A stretch of DNA of 64,000 nucleotides. It comes from Nostoc sp. CMAA1605. Lineage in GTDB: Bacteria > Cyanobacteriota > Cyanobacteriia > Cyanobacteriales > Nostocaceae. Below the pieces are notes generated by a model. It worked only from the letters and a program-made list of their open reading frames with translations. It did no database searches and was not told the origin of the DNA. Position numbers and translations under genes: made by a program. The stretch is taken from positions 87,852 through 151,851 of the forward strand of contig NZ_PJIZ01000005.1 of the NCBI RefSeq assembly GCF_021596505.1, read 5' to 3'. Below, one piece after another: positions 27,662-37,196 of this stretch (position 1 is the stretch's first letter; the number at the start of each line of letters is the position of its first letter).

Positions 27662-28912
27662 ATGAAAAAACGGATTTTTGGTGTAACAGTAGGTTTATTT
27701 GCTTTCGTGTTGGCGATAGTTATCCTGCTAGGACAGTTCAATGTTGTTGTCGCAGCACCTAATTCAGCAGTTTATGACAAAGCCAAGAAAGCACAAAGCG
27801 ATTTTTTGAGTAAACTAGAAACCCTAGTCAACATCGACTCTGGTACAGGTTATGAACCAGGATTAACTAAGGTTGAAGATATTGTAATTGAGCATCTGAA
27901 ATCTATAGGTGCAGAAGTTCAAACCATTAATGCCACTCCTAGCAAGGGAAGGAATATCTTAGCCACCATCAAAGGAACTGGTAAAGGTAAGATTCTGCTG
28001 CTTGCCCACACCGACACAGTATTTGAGGAAGGAACAGCCGCTAAACGTCCCTTCAAAATATTAGGTGGCAAAGCCTACGGTCCAGGAGTAATGGATGATA
28101 AAGGGGGAATTATTTTAGGGTTCGAGGCACTAAAAATTTTACAAGAATTACAGCTTCAGAACTTTGAAAAGATTACCTTTTTAATTAATCCTGATGAAGA
28201 AAAAGGATCATTTGGTTCACGGGAATTAATCAAAGAAACTGCTAAAAAACATGATGTGGCTTTGGTGTTAGAATTTGGTTCGCCTGAAGATAAAGTTACC
28301 TCATGGCGCAAGGGCATTGGTTACTACGGATTTGAAGTCCAAGGTAAGTCTGCCCATGCAGGGGCTGAACCAGAAAAAGGCTGTAATGCACTCGTAGAAG
28401 CAGCCCACCAAACTCTACAACTGAGTAAATTGGGTGATGCCAGCAAACAGACTAGTGTTAATTTTACTGTTTTTCAGGCAGGCGATCGCCGAAATACAAT
28501 TCCAGATTCTGCGAAAGTTCAGGCTGATGTGCGGGTACTCGAAGCCGAAGAATATAATCGCCTCGAACGGGATTTTACTCGCTTATCGAAAAACAAACTC
28601 CTACCCTGCACTGAAATCAAGGTAATTTCAGACAGAGGTCGTCCACCCTTTCCACCCAACCCCAAAACCGATGCTTTAGTGAAAAAAGCACAAGCTATTT
28701 ATCAAACAATAGGTTTTAAGCTAGGTGTAGAGGGTAGTGGAGGCGGTACTGATGGTAACTATGCAGCCTCCGTTGGTACAACCACACTTGATGCACTTGG
28801 TCCTGTAGGTGGGGGCGCACATAGTCCAGAGGAATATATTGATTTAGACCGCATTGCACCAAGAATTTACCTGCTTACCAAGCTGTTAATAGATTTAGGA
28901 AATGCCAGCTGA
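27662..28912 (+). CDS. Exported M20 family metallopeptidase (glutamate carboxypeptidase-like)
   Basis: A zinc carboxypeptidase/amidohydrolase of 416 aa. An N-terminal signal sequence (about 4-33, ending VVVAAP) suggests export. The catalytic domain has LLAHTDTVF (metal His and catalytic Asp), GPGVMDDKGG (bridging Asp), NPDEEKGSFGSR (catalytic Glu and metal Glu) and a final metal His in GGGAHSPEEY. The dimerisation insert runs from about 215 to 320 (GKSAHAGAEPEKG). The resemblance is to CPG2-like glutamate carboxypeptidases; the real substrate is unknown. The gene is bracketed by two inverted MITE copies. No clear ribosome-binding site is visible between the MITE and the ATG. Confidence 0.9.
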   Translation: MKKRIFGVTVGLFAFVLAIVILLGQFNVVVAAPNSAVYDKAKKAQSDFLSKLETLVNIDSGTGYEPGLTKVEDIVIEHLKSIGAEVQTINATPSKGRNILATIKGTGKGKILLLAHTDTVFEEGTAAKRPFKILGGKAYGPGVMDDKGGIILGFEALKILQELQLQNFEKITFLINPDEEKGSFGSRELIKETAKKHDVALVLEFGSPEDKVTSWRKGIGYYGFEVQGKSAHAGAEPEKGCNALVEAAHQTLQLSKLGDASKQTSVNFTVFQAGDRRNTIPDSAKVQADVRVLEAEEYNRLERDFTRLSKNKLLPCTEIKVISDRGRPPFPPNPKTDALVKKAQAIYQTIGFKLGVEGSGGGTDGNYAASVGTTTLDALGPVGGGAHSPEEYIDLDRIAPRIYLLTKLLIDLGNAS

Positions 28913-28997
28913 TATGGTGAATACCAGCTTTCAATATAGAGTGTTTGCAATTTAAAAAGCATCTCAAAGCAACCTTTTGGCTTGGTAATTCTAGTTT

Positions 28998-29143
28998 CTG
29001 ACTTTTCACGGGATCTGGAAAACCCCTCTCCAAACCTCTCCCCGACGCGGGGAGAGGCTTTAACTTTTCCCCCTTCCCTAGTAGGGAAGGGGGCTAGGGG
29101 GTTAGGTTTTGCGTGAACTTTTCCACATAACGTGAAAAGTCAG
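28998..29143 (-). mobile_element. MITE-like element, copy 2 (146 bp, inverted), with 10-bp target duplication
   Basis: The reverse complement matches copy 1 along its whole 146 bp with only a few single-base differences. It has the same 13-bp terminal inverted repeats and is flanked by its own direct repeat ATTCTAGTTT (28,988-28,997 and 29,144-29,153). Different target duplications show two separate insertions rather than one composite element. Confidence 0.93.
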
Positions 29144-29197
29144 ATTCTAGTTTCAGTCTTGCTACATCTTGTGAATTGATGGAAAAACACCTACTGT

Positions 29198-29224
29198 AGC
29201 CCCTGAATTCTATTCAGGGGCTTT
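29198..29224 (+). terminator. Perfect hairpin downstream of the M20 gene
   Basis: AGCCCCTGAAT-TCT-ATTCAGGGGCT is an 11-bp perfect stem, followed only by TTA. It may be the original M20 terminator, now separated from the gene by MITE copy 2. The rest of 28,913-29,451 (AT-rich, about 230 bp upstream of the bestrophin gene) shows no other gene. Confidence 0.55.
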
Positions 29225-29451
29225 ACGCATCATGACTCGTAAATTCCTCAATGCCAGTTGTACTATATCAAGAGTTATGATTTTCTCAGTCATTAAATCT
29301 GACTTTTCTATAATTGTCCTGAAATTATTTGATCACTTGTGAGAGTCGAAAAATCCATTTTCTCAAGAAAACTAGATTTTGCAGTCTCGAATTTTTGATA
29401 AATTACATAGGATTACTATAGTTACCTGCAATATTTTTTTAGGCATAACCT

Positions 29452-30378
29452 ATGAGTGTTGAAAAAAAACATTGGTTACAAATGGCTGTTCAAGTTAAAG
29501 GTTCAGTCCTGGCATCAATATATAGACGGGTAATTGGCTGTGGATTATTTGGAGTTTTCGTTTCTCTACTTTATTACTTAAAATTACCTGTATCACAACC
29601 AATTTTAGGGACTGTTATTCCTAGCATTGTTTTGGGTTTGTTATTAGTTTTTCGCACTAATACAGCCTATGAAAGATTTTGGGAAGGGCGAAAATGTTGG
29701 GGTTCTATAGTTAATAATGTCCGTAACATAGCAAGACAAATTTTAGCATCCGTTGGCGAGACTGCACCAGAAGATAAGAAAGAAAAAATTGGAGCCTTAT
29801 ATTTATTAGTAGCTTTTGCAGTGGCAACTAAAATACATCTTAGAGGAGAATCAGTCAATAATGAGTTAGAAGAATTAATGTCCTCTGCTAAATACTTCAA
29901 ACTAAAAAGCATGAATAATCCTCCTCTAGAAATAGCTTTTTGGGTAGAAGATTATTTACAAAAGCAATATAGAAATAATTCTCTCAATTCTTATCAATTA
30001 ACAGCTATTCAACAATTATTAAATAATTTGGTAGATAATTTAGGTGCTTGTGAACGCATTTTAAAAACCCCCATGCCCCTAGCGTATTCCATTCACTTAA
30101 AGCAATTATTATTACTATATTGTTTGTTACTACCATTTCAAATGGTGCAAAGTTTAGGATGGTGGACAGGTGCAGTTACAGCATTAGTAAGTTTCACCTT
30201 ATTTGGCATTGAAGCCATCGGATTAGAGATAGAAAATCCTTTTGGTTACGATGCCAATGACTTACCTCTTGATACAATTTGTCAGACTATGCGACGTAAT
30301 ATTGATGATTTAATCAGTCTATACTTAACGCGATCGCTCCAAAATAACGAACTATCCCTTTTGCCTCCTGAATTGTAA
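29452..30378 (+). CDS. Bestrophin-family channel protein
   Basis: A membrane protein of 308 aa of the bestrophin/UPF0187 family. In cyanobacteria some members act as thylakoid or plasma-membrane anion or bicarbonate channels. Membrane segments are at about 27-70 and 218-255. Family marks are VLGLLLVFRTNTAYERFWEGRKCWG (about 62-86), PMPLAYSIHLKQLLLLYCLLLPF (about 207-229) and the C-terminal IENPFGYDANDLPLD (about 262-276). It stands alone. The ion and membrane location cannot be read from sequence. Confidence 0.9.
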   Translation: MSVEKKHWLQMAVQVKGSVLASIYRRVIGCGLFGVFVSLLYYLKLPVSQPILGTVIPSIVLGLLLVFRTNTAYERFWEGRKCWGSIVNNVRNIARQILASVGETAPEDKKEKIGALYLLVAFAVATKIHLRGESVNNELEELMSSAKYFKLKSMNNPPLEIAFWVEDYLQKQYRNNSLNSYQLTAIQQLLNNLVDNLGACERILKTPMPLAYSIHLKQLLLLYCLLLPFQMVQSLGWWTGAVTALVSFTLFGIEAIGLEIENPFGYDANDLPLDTICQTMRRNIDDLISLYLTRSLQNNELSLLPPEL

Positions 30379-30506
30379 ATGGGCATGATGGGGCATGGGG
30401 CATGGGGCATTGGGCATTGGGCATTGGGGTAAATATTTTTCCCTTGTCTCTCTTGTCTCCCCTACACCCCCACACCCCTACACCCCTACACCCCCCACAC
30501 CCTACA
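30379..30506. repeat. GGGGCAT and CCCCTACA tandem repeats
   Basis: GGGCATG/GGGCATT heptamers (30,380-30,429) followed by CACCCCTA octamers (about 30,461-30,506) in the convergent gap between the bestrophin and M28 genes. The M28 stop codon is in the repeat edge. Confidence 0.85.
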
Positions 30507-31350
30507 ACCTCCTAATAGCCAGTTCCAAGCCTTCGCACACACCAGCGAGAAAGTCTAAATCTAAAGTGGCAATTGTATCGCTGGGTTGATGATAATGAGG
30601 GTTTCGCAAAAAGGCTGTATCTGTCACCATTATTGCTGGATAACCTGCATCCCAAAATGGTGCATGATCACTTAGTCTGGTTTGAGGTACTATCAAGCCT
30701 CTCTTGGGAACTGGTAGCCACTGACTGGAAATTCCTACTTTGCGGATACTGCGACTCATAGCGATTAAATCAGGAATTGTCCGCAAATTGCCGATTAGGG
30801 CAATAAAATCGCCAGTATTGGGGTAAAACTTCTCTAAAGGCGGCGGATAATTTTGGCCCCCAGGGGTAGAATCACGATACCCTAACATTTCTAGAGACAT
30901 CATCAAACGTAGCGGTTGCTGTTGTTGTCGCAGGAGATTGGCATAGTCAGCACTACCCAACAAGCCATATTCTTCCATATCAAAAGCCACCAGCCGCAAA
31001 GGATATTTAGCTGGTTGGGCAGCAAACTTTCTGGCTAATTCTAGTAATACAGCCACACCCGTTGCATTATCATCAGCCCCTGACGTTCCTGGTACAGCAT
31101 CATAGTGCGCCCCAATTAAAATAGGAGGTAAATCCTGACGTTTAGGTGTGGATTGGGCAGGTAAATTGAGGATGAGATTGTGAAAATCTCTCTTGTTCAC
31201 AGTAAAGGTGTGGATTTCCACACTTCCCCAACAAGAAAATTCTTGGCGGATGTATTCTTGAACAAAGAAATGTCCCGCAGTTGCTAGATAAGGATCGCGT
31301 TCTCGCGCTATCTGTTGGAGGTAATTATGTAATCTTGCTTGTAAATTCAA
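30502..31350 (-). CDS. M28 family zinc peptidase
   Basis: An aminopeptidase-type zinc enzyme of 282 aa. Motifs in order are IGAHYDAVPGTSGADDNATG (metal His, then bridging Asp), FDMEEYGLLGSADYA (catalytic Glu pair), a metal Asp-type residue near YRDST, and the last metal His in RNPHYHQPSD. No signal peptide is visible, so it is probably cytosolic. The start is a TTG (MNLQARLHNYLQQIA); no ATG exists in frame before the catalytic domain. The length is short for the family, a single-domain form. Confidence 0.86.
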   Translation of the reverse strand: MNLQARLHNYLQQIARERDPYLATAGHFFVQEYIRQEFSCWGSVEIHTFTVNKRDFHNLILNLPAQSTPKRQDLPPILIGAHYDAVPGTSGADDNATGVAVLLELARKFAAQPAKYPLRLVAFDMEEYGLLGSADYANLLRQQQQPLRLMMSLEMLGYRDSTPGGQNYPPPLEKFYPNTGDFIALIGNLRTIPDLIAMSRSIRKVGISSQWLPVPKRGLIVPQTRLSDHAPFWDAGYPAIMVTDTAFLRNPHYHQPSDTIATLDLDFLAGVCEGLELAIRRL

Positions 31351-31642
31351 GTGTTTTTCACAGTTTTAATCTCAAATTTATGATGCAGGGATCAAGCAAA
31401 ACCCAACGCAGTAGTTGCACGTATAAAGTTTATATATCTTGGACTGTTGACTGTTGACTAGTGACTATCATGTGAATGTTATTCTAGTGTTGCAACTAAC
31501 TCCTCAAGCTTTTACGCCTCCAACTTTGGCTGCAATCACCCCTATTATACTATTGGGGTAATCTTACCTTGTAGCATTAAGCAAGAGGTCATCCCGCCCA
31601 ATCATAATATATGTATAAGACGCACTAGGAGAAGAGTAACGC
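31351..31642. other. Divergent region upstream of dnaK
   Basis: About 290 bp between the M28 gene and dnaK. It contains TGACTGTTGAC-type repeats (31,440-31,470) and an imperfect hairpin ACCCCTATTAT...ATTGGGGT (about 31,537-31,560). I looked for a CIRCE operator (TTAGCACTC-N9-GAGTGCTAA) and did not find one. A GGAGAAGAG ribosome-binding site precedes the dnaK ATG. Confidence 0.5.
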
Positions 31643-33718
31643 ATGGGCAAGGTAGTCGGCATCGACTTGGGTACAACCAACTCAGTAGTCGCCGTAATGG
31701 AGGGTGGCAAGCCGGTGGTGATTGCCAATGCAGAAGGAATGCGAACAACCCCCTCCGTGGTAGGCTTCAGCAAAGAAGGCGAACGGGTGGTTGGGCAAAT
31801 GGCAAGACGGCAAACAGTCCTCAACCCACAAAACACTTATTTTGCGGTGAAACGCTTTATTGGGCGCAAGTACGGCGAACTGAACCCAGAATCAAAGCGT
31901 GTTCCTTACACTATCCGTAAAGACGATGTAGGTAATATCAAAATTGCCTGTCCCCGCTTAAGTAAAGACTTTGCCCCAGAAGAAGTTTCAGCAATGGTGC
32001 TGAAAAAATTGGCAGATGATGCTAGTGCATATTTAGGCGCACCAGTAACAGGGGCAGTAATTACAGTTCCCGCTTATTTTAATGATTCGCAACGCCAAGC
32101 AACCCGTGATGCAGGCAGAATTGCCGGGTTGGAGGTGCTGCGGATTCTCAATGAACCGACAGCTGCATCTTTGGCTTATGGGTTAGATAGAGGTGATACG
32201 GAAACCATCTTAGTATTTGACTTGGGTGGGGGAACTTTTGACGTATCAATTCTGGAAGTAGGCGACGGGGTATTTGAGGTTAAATCTACTAGCGGTGATA
32301 CCCAACTGGGTGGGAATGATTTTGATCGAAAAATAGTTGATTGGTTAGCAGAGCAATTTTTAGAAGCAGAAGGCGTAGACTTAAGACGCGATCGCCAAGC
32401 TTTGCAACGTTTAATGGAAGCCGCAGAAAAGGCCAAAATCGAACTTTCTGCTGTCAGTATCACCGAAATTAACTTACCTTTCATCACAGCTACGGAAGAT
32501 GGGCCGAAACATCTAGAAACTCGCATGACACGCGCCCAGTTTGAAGGTTTATGTGATGACTTACTCGGACGTATCCGCAACCCAGTGAAACGGGCTTTAA
32601 AAGATGCAGGTTTGCGCCCAGATGACATTGAAGAAGTCGTACTAGTCGGCGGTTCTACACGAATGCCAATGGTAAAACAACTGGTGCGGAATATGATTGG
32701 CATTGAACCCAGCGAAAATGTCAACCCAGATGAAGTGGTGGCGATGGGTGCAGCCATTCAAGCAGGTATCCTGGCTGGGGAATTTAAAGATGTGCTGCTA
32801 TTGGATGTTACGCCTTTATCTTTAGGCTTGGAAACCATTGGCGGTGTGATGAAAAAATTAATCCCCCGCAATACTACAATCCCCGTTCGCCGTTCGGATA
32901 TTTTCTCCACCTCTGAAAATAACCAAAACAGCGTGGAAATTCACGTTGTCCAAGGTGAGAGGGAAATGGCATCGGATAATAAATCTTTGGGTAGGTTCAA
33001 ACTCTATGGCATCCCACCCGCACCCAGGGGTATACCGCAAATTCAGGTATCATTAGATATAGATGCTAACGGAATTTTGCAGGTGACAGCCTTAGATAGA
33101 ACCACCGGCAGAGAACAAAGCATCACCATTCAAGGGGCTTCTACCTTGAGTGAGTCAGAAGTCAACCGCATGATTCAGGATGCGAAAAAATACGCCGATA
33201 TTGACAGGGAACGCAAAGAAAGAGTAGAAAAACGCACCCGTTCTGAGGCTTTAATTCTGCAAGCCGAAAGACAACTTAGAGAAGTCGCCTTAGAATTTGG
33301 AATGCAGTTTGCCCGCAATCGCCGCCAACGCATCGATAACATTTGCCGAGAACTCAAAGAAAGTCTCAAAGAAGACGACGATCGCGGTATTGATCAAGCC
33401 TACGTAGATTTACAGGATGCTTTGTATGAATTAAATCGCGAAGTCCGGGAATATTATGCGGAAGACGAAGACGACGATTTATTTGGTACCATCCGCGATA
33501 TCTTTGTAGGCGATAAAGATAAAGACCGCGATCGCGACTTTTACCGAGATAATTACCGCGACAACTATCGAGAACGGGACTCTTATAATCGAGACTACAA
33601 CAACAGAGATAATGGACGCGATCGCGATCGTCGTTCCTCCTACGATAATCCTCCCCCCCGCCGCCAACCCCGTCCCAGCTATCAAGATAATTGGGATGAT
33701 GACGATGATTGGGTGTAA
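31643..33718 (+). CDS. dnaK: Hsp70 chaperone DnaK (DnaK1-like, with charged C-terminal tail)
   Basis: An ATP-driven protein-folding chaperone of 691 aa. The nucleotide-binding domain covers about 1-385 ([35 protein letters not shown]). The linker [18 protein letters not shown] comes next, then the substrate-binding domain to about 510 and a helical lid to about 610. The C terminus does not end in the EEVD/EVKD-like motif. Instead residues about 620-691 form a low-complexity tail of Asp/Arg/Tyr/Asn repeats ([20 protein letters not shown]) ending in a run of Asp. Its length agrees with the DnaK1 type of cyanobacteria. It is followed by a DnaJ-type gene after a repeat-filled gap. Confidence 0.94.
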   Translation: MGKVVGIDLGTTNSVVAVMEGGKPVVIANAEGMRTTPSVVGFSKEGERVVGQMARRQTVLNPQNTYFAVKRFIGRKYGELNPESKRVPYTIRKDDVGNIKIACPRLSKDFAPEEVSAMVLKKLADDASAYLGAPVTGAVITVPAYFNDSQRQATRDAGRIAGLEVLRILNEPTAASLAYGLDRGDTETILVFDLGGGTFDVSILEVGDGVFEVKSTSGDTQLGGNDFDRKIVDWLAEQFLEAEGVDLRRDRQALQRLMEAAEKAKIELSAVSITEINLPFITATEDGPKHLETRMTRAQFEGLCDDLLGRIRNPVKRALKDAGLRPDDIEEVVLVGGSTRMPMVKQLVRNMIGIEPSENVNPDEVVAMGAAIQAGILAGEFKDVLLLDVTPLSLGLETIGGVMKKLIPRNTTIPVRRSDIFSTSENNQNSVEIHVVQGEREMASDNKSLGRFKLYGIPPAPRGIPQIQVSLDIDANGILQVTALDRTTGREQSITIQGASTLSESEVNRMIQDAKKYADIDRERKERVEKRTRSEALILQAERQLREVALEFGMQFARNRRQRIDNICRELKESLKEDDDRGIDQAYVDLQDALYELNREVREYYAEDEDDDLFGTIRDIFVGDKDKDRDRDFYRDNYRDNYRERDSYNRDYNNRDNGRDRDRRSSYDNPPPRRQPRPSYQDNWDDDDDWV

Positions 33719-33719
33719 C

Positions 33720-33865
33720 GGCATAGGGCATAGGGCATGGGGCATGGGGGAGGCAGCTGCGTGGGCGGGTTTCCCGACTTGAGCGGGCTGCCGTCATTGG
33801 GAATATAATCTACCTCTCTAAACCCTTACACCCTTACACCCCTATACCCCTACACCCCTACACTT
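33720..33865. repeat. GGGCATA repeats, dispersed GC-rich unit and CCCCTACA repeats
   Basis: GGGCATA/GGGCATG units (33,720-33,750), then a GC-rich unit containing GCTGCGTGGGCGGGTTTCCC (33,755-33,774) typical of Nostoc dispersed repeats, then CACCCCTA octamers to 33,865. The remaining bases up to the DnaJ start hold TAGTAATTGGTAATTAG-like repeats. Confidence 0.8.
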
Positions 33866-33980
33866 CTGTTTCCTGAATTTGGATTTAGTAATTGGTAATT
33901 AGTATTTAGTAATTGAGTATGAATATTAATCCATTACTAAATTAAAGATTACTAAAATCTCAACTTTAAAAGTTAAATAA

Positions 33981-34979
33981 ATGAATATGCAAAATTTGCA
34001 GAATTTTCGAGATTATTACGAAATTTTAGGAGTAGCTAAAGACGCTACAAACGAGGAAATTAAAAAGAATTATCGGCGGTTAGCTAGACAATATCACCCA
34101 GACCTCAATCCAGGCAATAAAGCAGCAGAAGAAAAGTTTAAAGATATTGGCGAAGCTTACGAAGTCCTTTCGGATACAGCCAAACGCGCCCAATATGACC
34201 AATTTAGCCGCTACTGGAAACAAAAGGGCTTTAGTAAGCAAACACCAAAACCTAAAACTTGGGAACAGAAAGGAGAACGGAATGGCAATCAAAATGTAGA
34301 TCCGAGTCAGTTTGCCAATTTTGAAGATTTTATTAATCAAGTTGTGGGTGTAGGTGGTCGCAAAGACACCAGAAATGGGGCAAGTAGCAGCACTACAACT
34401 GATCCATTTCGCACTCCTAAAAGTAAAGTTCAATATACAGTTCCCAAAAATCCACCACGTCCCACACGGCGGGATATTGAAGCGAGATTAACCCTACCAC
34501 TAGAGAAAGCTTATCAAGGTGGGAAAGAACGGATTAGATTAGAAGATGGGCGATCGCTAGAAGTCGATATGCCCCCTGGGATGGTTACAGGGCAAAGTGT
34601 CCGACTGCGAGATCAAGGTATTGGTGGCGGCGACCTTTATTTAAAAATAACTGTCGAACCACATCCATTATTTAAACTCGAAGGTGCTAATATCTCTTGC
34701 CAAGTACCAGTCACACCCACAGAAGCCGTTTTAGGCGGACAAGTAGAAGCACCCACCCTAGATGGCCCTGTGAAAATGACCATTCCCCCTGGAGTCAGGT
34801 CTGGTCAAAGATTTCGCTTGGCAAATAAAGGTTATCCCACCGAAGGTGGGAAACGAGGAGATCAATTAGTGGAAATCCAAATAATTGCCCCGAAAAACAT
34901 TAGCCAGGAAGAAAGAGAACTCTACGAAAAATTGCGGCAAATTGAAACCTTTAAACCCCGCGCTGATTTATTGGGTTAA
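33981..34979 (+). CDS. DnaJ-type co-chaperone (type II/CbpA-like, no zinc finger)
   Basis: A 332-aa J protein that stimulates Hsp70. The J domain is at about 9-75 with the HPD motif in [13 protein letters not shown] Gly/polar linker (about 76-165) follows. The C-terminal substrate-binding beta domains (about 165-325) are seen from [29 protein letters not shown] and [21 protein letters not shown]. The Cys-rich zinc-finger domain of type I DnaJ is absent. It is adjacent to dnaK and in the same orientation, so a functional pair is likely although the gap is 260 bp. Confidence 0.92.
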   Translation: MNMQNLQNFRDYYEILGVAKDATNEEIKKNYRRLARQYHPDLNPGNKAAEEKFKDIGEAYEVLSDTAKRAQYDQFSRYWKQKGFSKQTPKPKTWEQKGERNGNQNVDPSQFANFEDFINQVVGVGGRKDTRNGASSSTTTDPFRTPKSKVQYTVPKNPPRPTRRDIEARLTLPLEKAYQGGKERIRLEDGRSLEVDMPPGMVTGQSVRLRDQGIGGGDLYLKITVEPHPLFKLEGANISCQVPVTPTEAVLGGQVEAPTLDGPVKMTIPPGVRSGQRFRLANKGYPTEGGKRGDQLVEIQIIAPKNISQEERELYEKLRQIETFKPRADLLG

Positions 34980-35014
34980 AATTTTGTCGATAAATTCTCA
35001 CCCATAGAATTAAA

Positions 35015-35929
35015 CTAAAGCAGTTGACGCAATTCTGCAACTGAGTTAGCTGTAATAATCTGGCGTAAAATCTCCTTCAATTGTGCTGTGTCACTAATTT
35101 GATTAATTTGTGACAGTAACTGCAAACCATCATTACCAAATTTCATCTCTAGATTAATTTCGATACTCGAAATTAGTCCTTGTCTTTCACCGCGCGCCTG
35201 TCCGCGTGCTTCACCGCGTGCTTCGCCGCGTGCTTCACCGCGTGCTTCACCCTCACGCAAAATCTCTTGATACCAAGGTGATTCACGTAGCACAGTCATA
35301 TCCCACCTCATAATTTCTTGAACTAAAGAACTCTCTAACACAAACGTAGCAAAAAAAGCTAAGACAGTTTCTAACTGGTTTAACTGTTCATCTGCACGCA
35401 GAATTTGCAATGCTTCTCGAATGACTAATTCATCTTCGCCGCCTTTGAGAATCGGCACAAATGGCAGTAATGAGGGTAGAGGTTCTTGCAAAGCAATGTT
35501 GACATCCACTTCCCAAAGGTTAATCACTCGATAATCTTGGATAACTCTGAGTCCGGCGAAATTGGAAGTAAAACTGGTAGGGATTTCTTCGTTAGTCGTT
35601 TTGAGAATATTGATTAAGACAGGATAGATAGGTAAATTATATTTTTCTTCTGCTAGTCCTGCATAGGCACGCATTCGACGTGGCATTTGTTGCTTGTAGC
35701 GTAATTGCAGTTCGTTGAGAACCAGAAATTCACCGTATTGAGGACTATTAGCACGGATTAAAACATCGCTTTCTCGGCTAATCCATTGAAATTCTGAATT
35801 GAGGATTTCCCCAGCGAGAATATCAGGCATCTGAGTGACCCATCTTACCCAGTTGTCCGGTGCTAGGCTGATTAATTTTTTCGTACTGACATCTGCGGCT
35901 TTAGTCACCTTGCTGCACTCCGAATTCAA
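35015..35929 (-). CDS. Rpn-like PD-(D/E)XK protein with DUF4351 C-terminus
   Basis: A 304-aa protein of the Rpn/transposase-like nuclease group common in cyanobacteria. The N-terminal nuclease-fold region is at about 25-210 (SRESDVLIRAN, FLVLNELQLRYKQQMPRRM). A repeat GEARGEARGEARGEARGQAR (about 226-245) comes from a short coding tandem repeat. The DUF4351 helix pair is at about 255-304 (LEMKFGNDGLQLLSQI...AELRQLL). The track start is a TTG; the GTG seven codons in (35908) is an alternative. It interrupts the chaperone cluster on the opposite strand. Rpn proteins can promote recombination, but activity here is not shown. Confidence 0.75.
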   Translation of the reverse strand: MNSECSKVTKAADVSTKKLISLAPDNWVRWVTQMPDILAGEILNSEFQWISRESDVLIRANSPQYGEFLVLNELQLRYKQQMPRRMRAYAGLAEEKYNLPIYPVLINILKTTNEEIPTSFTSNFAGLRVIQDYRVINLWEVDVNIALQEPLPSLLPFVPILKGGEDELVIREALQILRADEQLNQLETVLAFFATFVLESSLVQEIMRWDMTVLRESPWYQEILREGEARGEARGEARGEARGQARGERQGLISSIEINLEMKFGNDGLQLLSQINQISDTAQLKEILRQIITANSVAELRQLL

Positions 35930-36080
35930 AATACCCTAAAAGTAATAGGATGTTGACCTTAGCGTTTGACTTGATCTCTCCCCTAAATCCCTATACTTTC
36001 CGATGCCTAAATTCTATGAAACTAATCGTAACCTAGTAGGGTTAAGAGGTTTACAATATTAAAAAAAACTTGATAGCAAG

Positions 36081-36647
36081 GTGAATCAAACGTCTGTGAA
36101 TCAACACGGGACAATGCCGCAAAGCAGTGAACCCAATTATTACTCATTGCTAGGACTACATCCTTCAGCATCGGTAATTGATATTCGTCGTGCCTATCGG
36201 GAGTTGAGTAAACGCTATCATCCCGATACCACAGAACTAGCTGCTGCTGTTGCTACGCAAAAATTTCAGCAAATTAACGAAGCCTACGCCACGTTAAGTA
36301 ATCCTGAAAGGCGTTTAAATTATGACATCAAGATAGGTTATTCTCGGTTTGGAGTGATTCAAGCACCCCCTGATTTGCGTCATCCTGCTGCTTATAGCTA
36401 CGATTACTCAAAATCAGCTTACTTGGATGCGAGCGATCGCCCACTCTCCTCTGGTGAAATTTTTGCCTTATTCATTTTGGCAGTGACTTTTGTAGGCTGT
36501 TTACTACTAGCAGTAACTATTGGCGTAATTCGTGGTGATCAAGCTTTACAAACCCAGACACCCACACCAGTTGTTACACCAATTTCTTATGTGGGGACTG
36601 GGGATTGGGGACTGGGGACTGGGGAGAAGGAAAAATTGTTTGAGTAA
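36081..36647 (+). CDS. Membrane-anchored J-domain protein
   Basis: A 188-aa protein starting with GTG (AGCAAG upstream). The J domain is at about 19-85 with HPD in KRYHPDTTELAAA. A Tyr/Pro-rich linker follows, then a single membrane segment (about 128-152, IFALFILAVTFVGCLLLAVTIGVI), so the J domain would face the cytosol. The C-terminal end ([15 protein letters not shown]) is encoded by GGGGATT/GGGGACT intergenic-type repeats, so the natural stop has probably been replaced. It recruits Hsp70 to a membrane by inference; the client is unknown. A DUF3143-type gene follows. Confidence 0.85.
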   Translation: MNQTSVNQHGTMPQSSEPNYYSLLGLHPSASVIDIRRAYRELSKRYHPDTTELAAAVATQKFQQINEAYATLSNPERRLNYDIKIGYSRFGVIQAPPDLRHPAAYSYDYSKSAYLDASDRPLSSGEIFALFILAVTFVGCLLLAVTIGVIRGDQALQTQTPTPVVTPISYVGTGDWGLGTGEKEKLFE

Positions 36648-36755
36648 TGAGTAATGAGTAATGAGTAATGACTATTGACTATTGACTATTGACTATTGAC
36701 TATTGACTATTGACTATTGACTATTGACCATTGACTATTGACTATTGACCACTAA
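36590..36755 (+). repeat. GGGGACT array (partly coding) and TGACTAT array
   Basis: GGGGACT/GGGGATT units (36,591-36,624) lie inside the 3' end of the J-protein ORF. GAGTAAT units and about thirteen TGACTAT heptamers follow up to 36,755. Confidence 0.9.
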
Positions 36756-36773
36756 TAAACATTTTGAACTCTT

Positions 36774-37046
36774 ATGTCTACACTGCCTCCTGATACACCT
36801 TTATACAGTCATCCACTGCCACAAATTGAGCAGTGGTTAAAAGAACAAGGTTGTCAACAAGATGAAACACAACTACATTGCTGGCGTATACAAAAAGCAA
36901 GTTGGCAGGCCGAATTGTGGCTGGATATTGAGCAAATAGTGGTGCGATACATCCAAGCCGGGGAAAATGGTCAAGATATCCAACGTGCTTTTAAGTATTC
37001 CTTAAGTCGGGAAGATATTGAACAAGCTGTGTTTTCTGGCCCCTAG
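36774..37046 (+). CDS. DUF3143-type small cyanobacterial protein
   Basis: A 90-aa soluble protein. TPLYSHPLPQIEQWLKEQGC at about 8-27, LHCWRIQKASWQAELWLDIEQIVVRYI in the middle and a Ser/Glu-rich end. I recognise the pattern as DUF3143, a family found in cyanobacteria and of unknown function. The fold looks like two beta hairpins with helices. Its position directly behind a J protein is worth noting and suggests co-transcription across the repeat. Confidence 0.7.
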   Translation: MSTLPPDTPLYSHPLPQIEQWLKEQGCQQDETQLHCWRIQKASWQAELWLDIEQIVVRYIQAGENGQDIQRAFKYSLSREDIEQAVFSGP

Positions 37047-37196
37047 TAGAGCCGAATGCTCAGTATTCAATGAAAATTCAGTCCACAGAGATACCTAGTA
37101 AGTTGCATTATTTCAGCTGTTGATCAAAACTGTAAACCCTCTCCCTTACTCCCTTCTCCCCTGCAATATTAATATGCAGGTTAAAGGTAGAACGGT

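Noticed and set aside
27499-29143. A composite transposon carrying the M20 gene
   Set aside because: Each MITE copy has its own, different target duplication, and no duplication spans the whole unit.
31537-31560. A CIRCE operator upstream of dnaK
   Set aside because: The hairpin there does not match the CIRCE consensus.
32176-32757. 193-aa minus-strand ORF
   Set aside because: Antisense shadow of dnaK, Ser/Pro-rich and lacking any motif.
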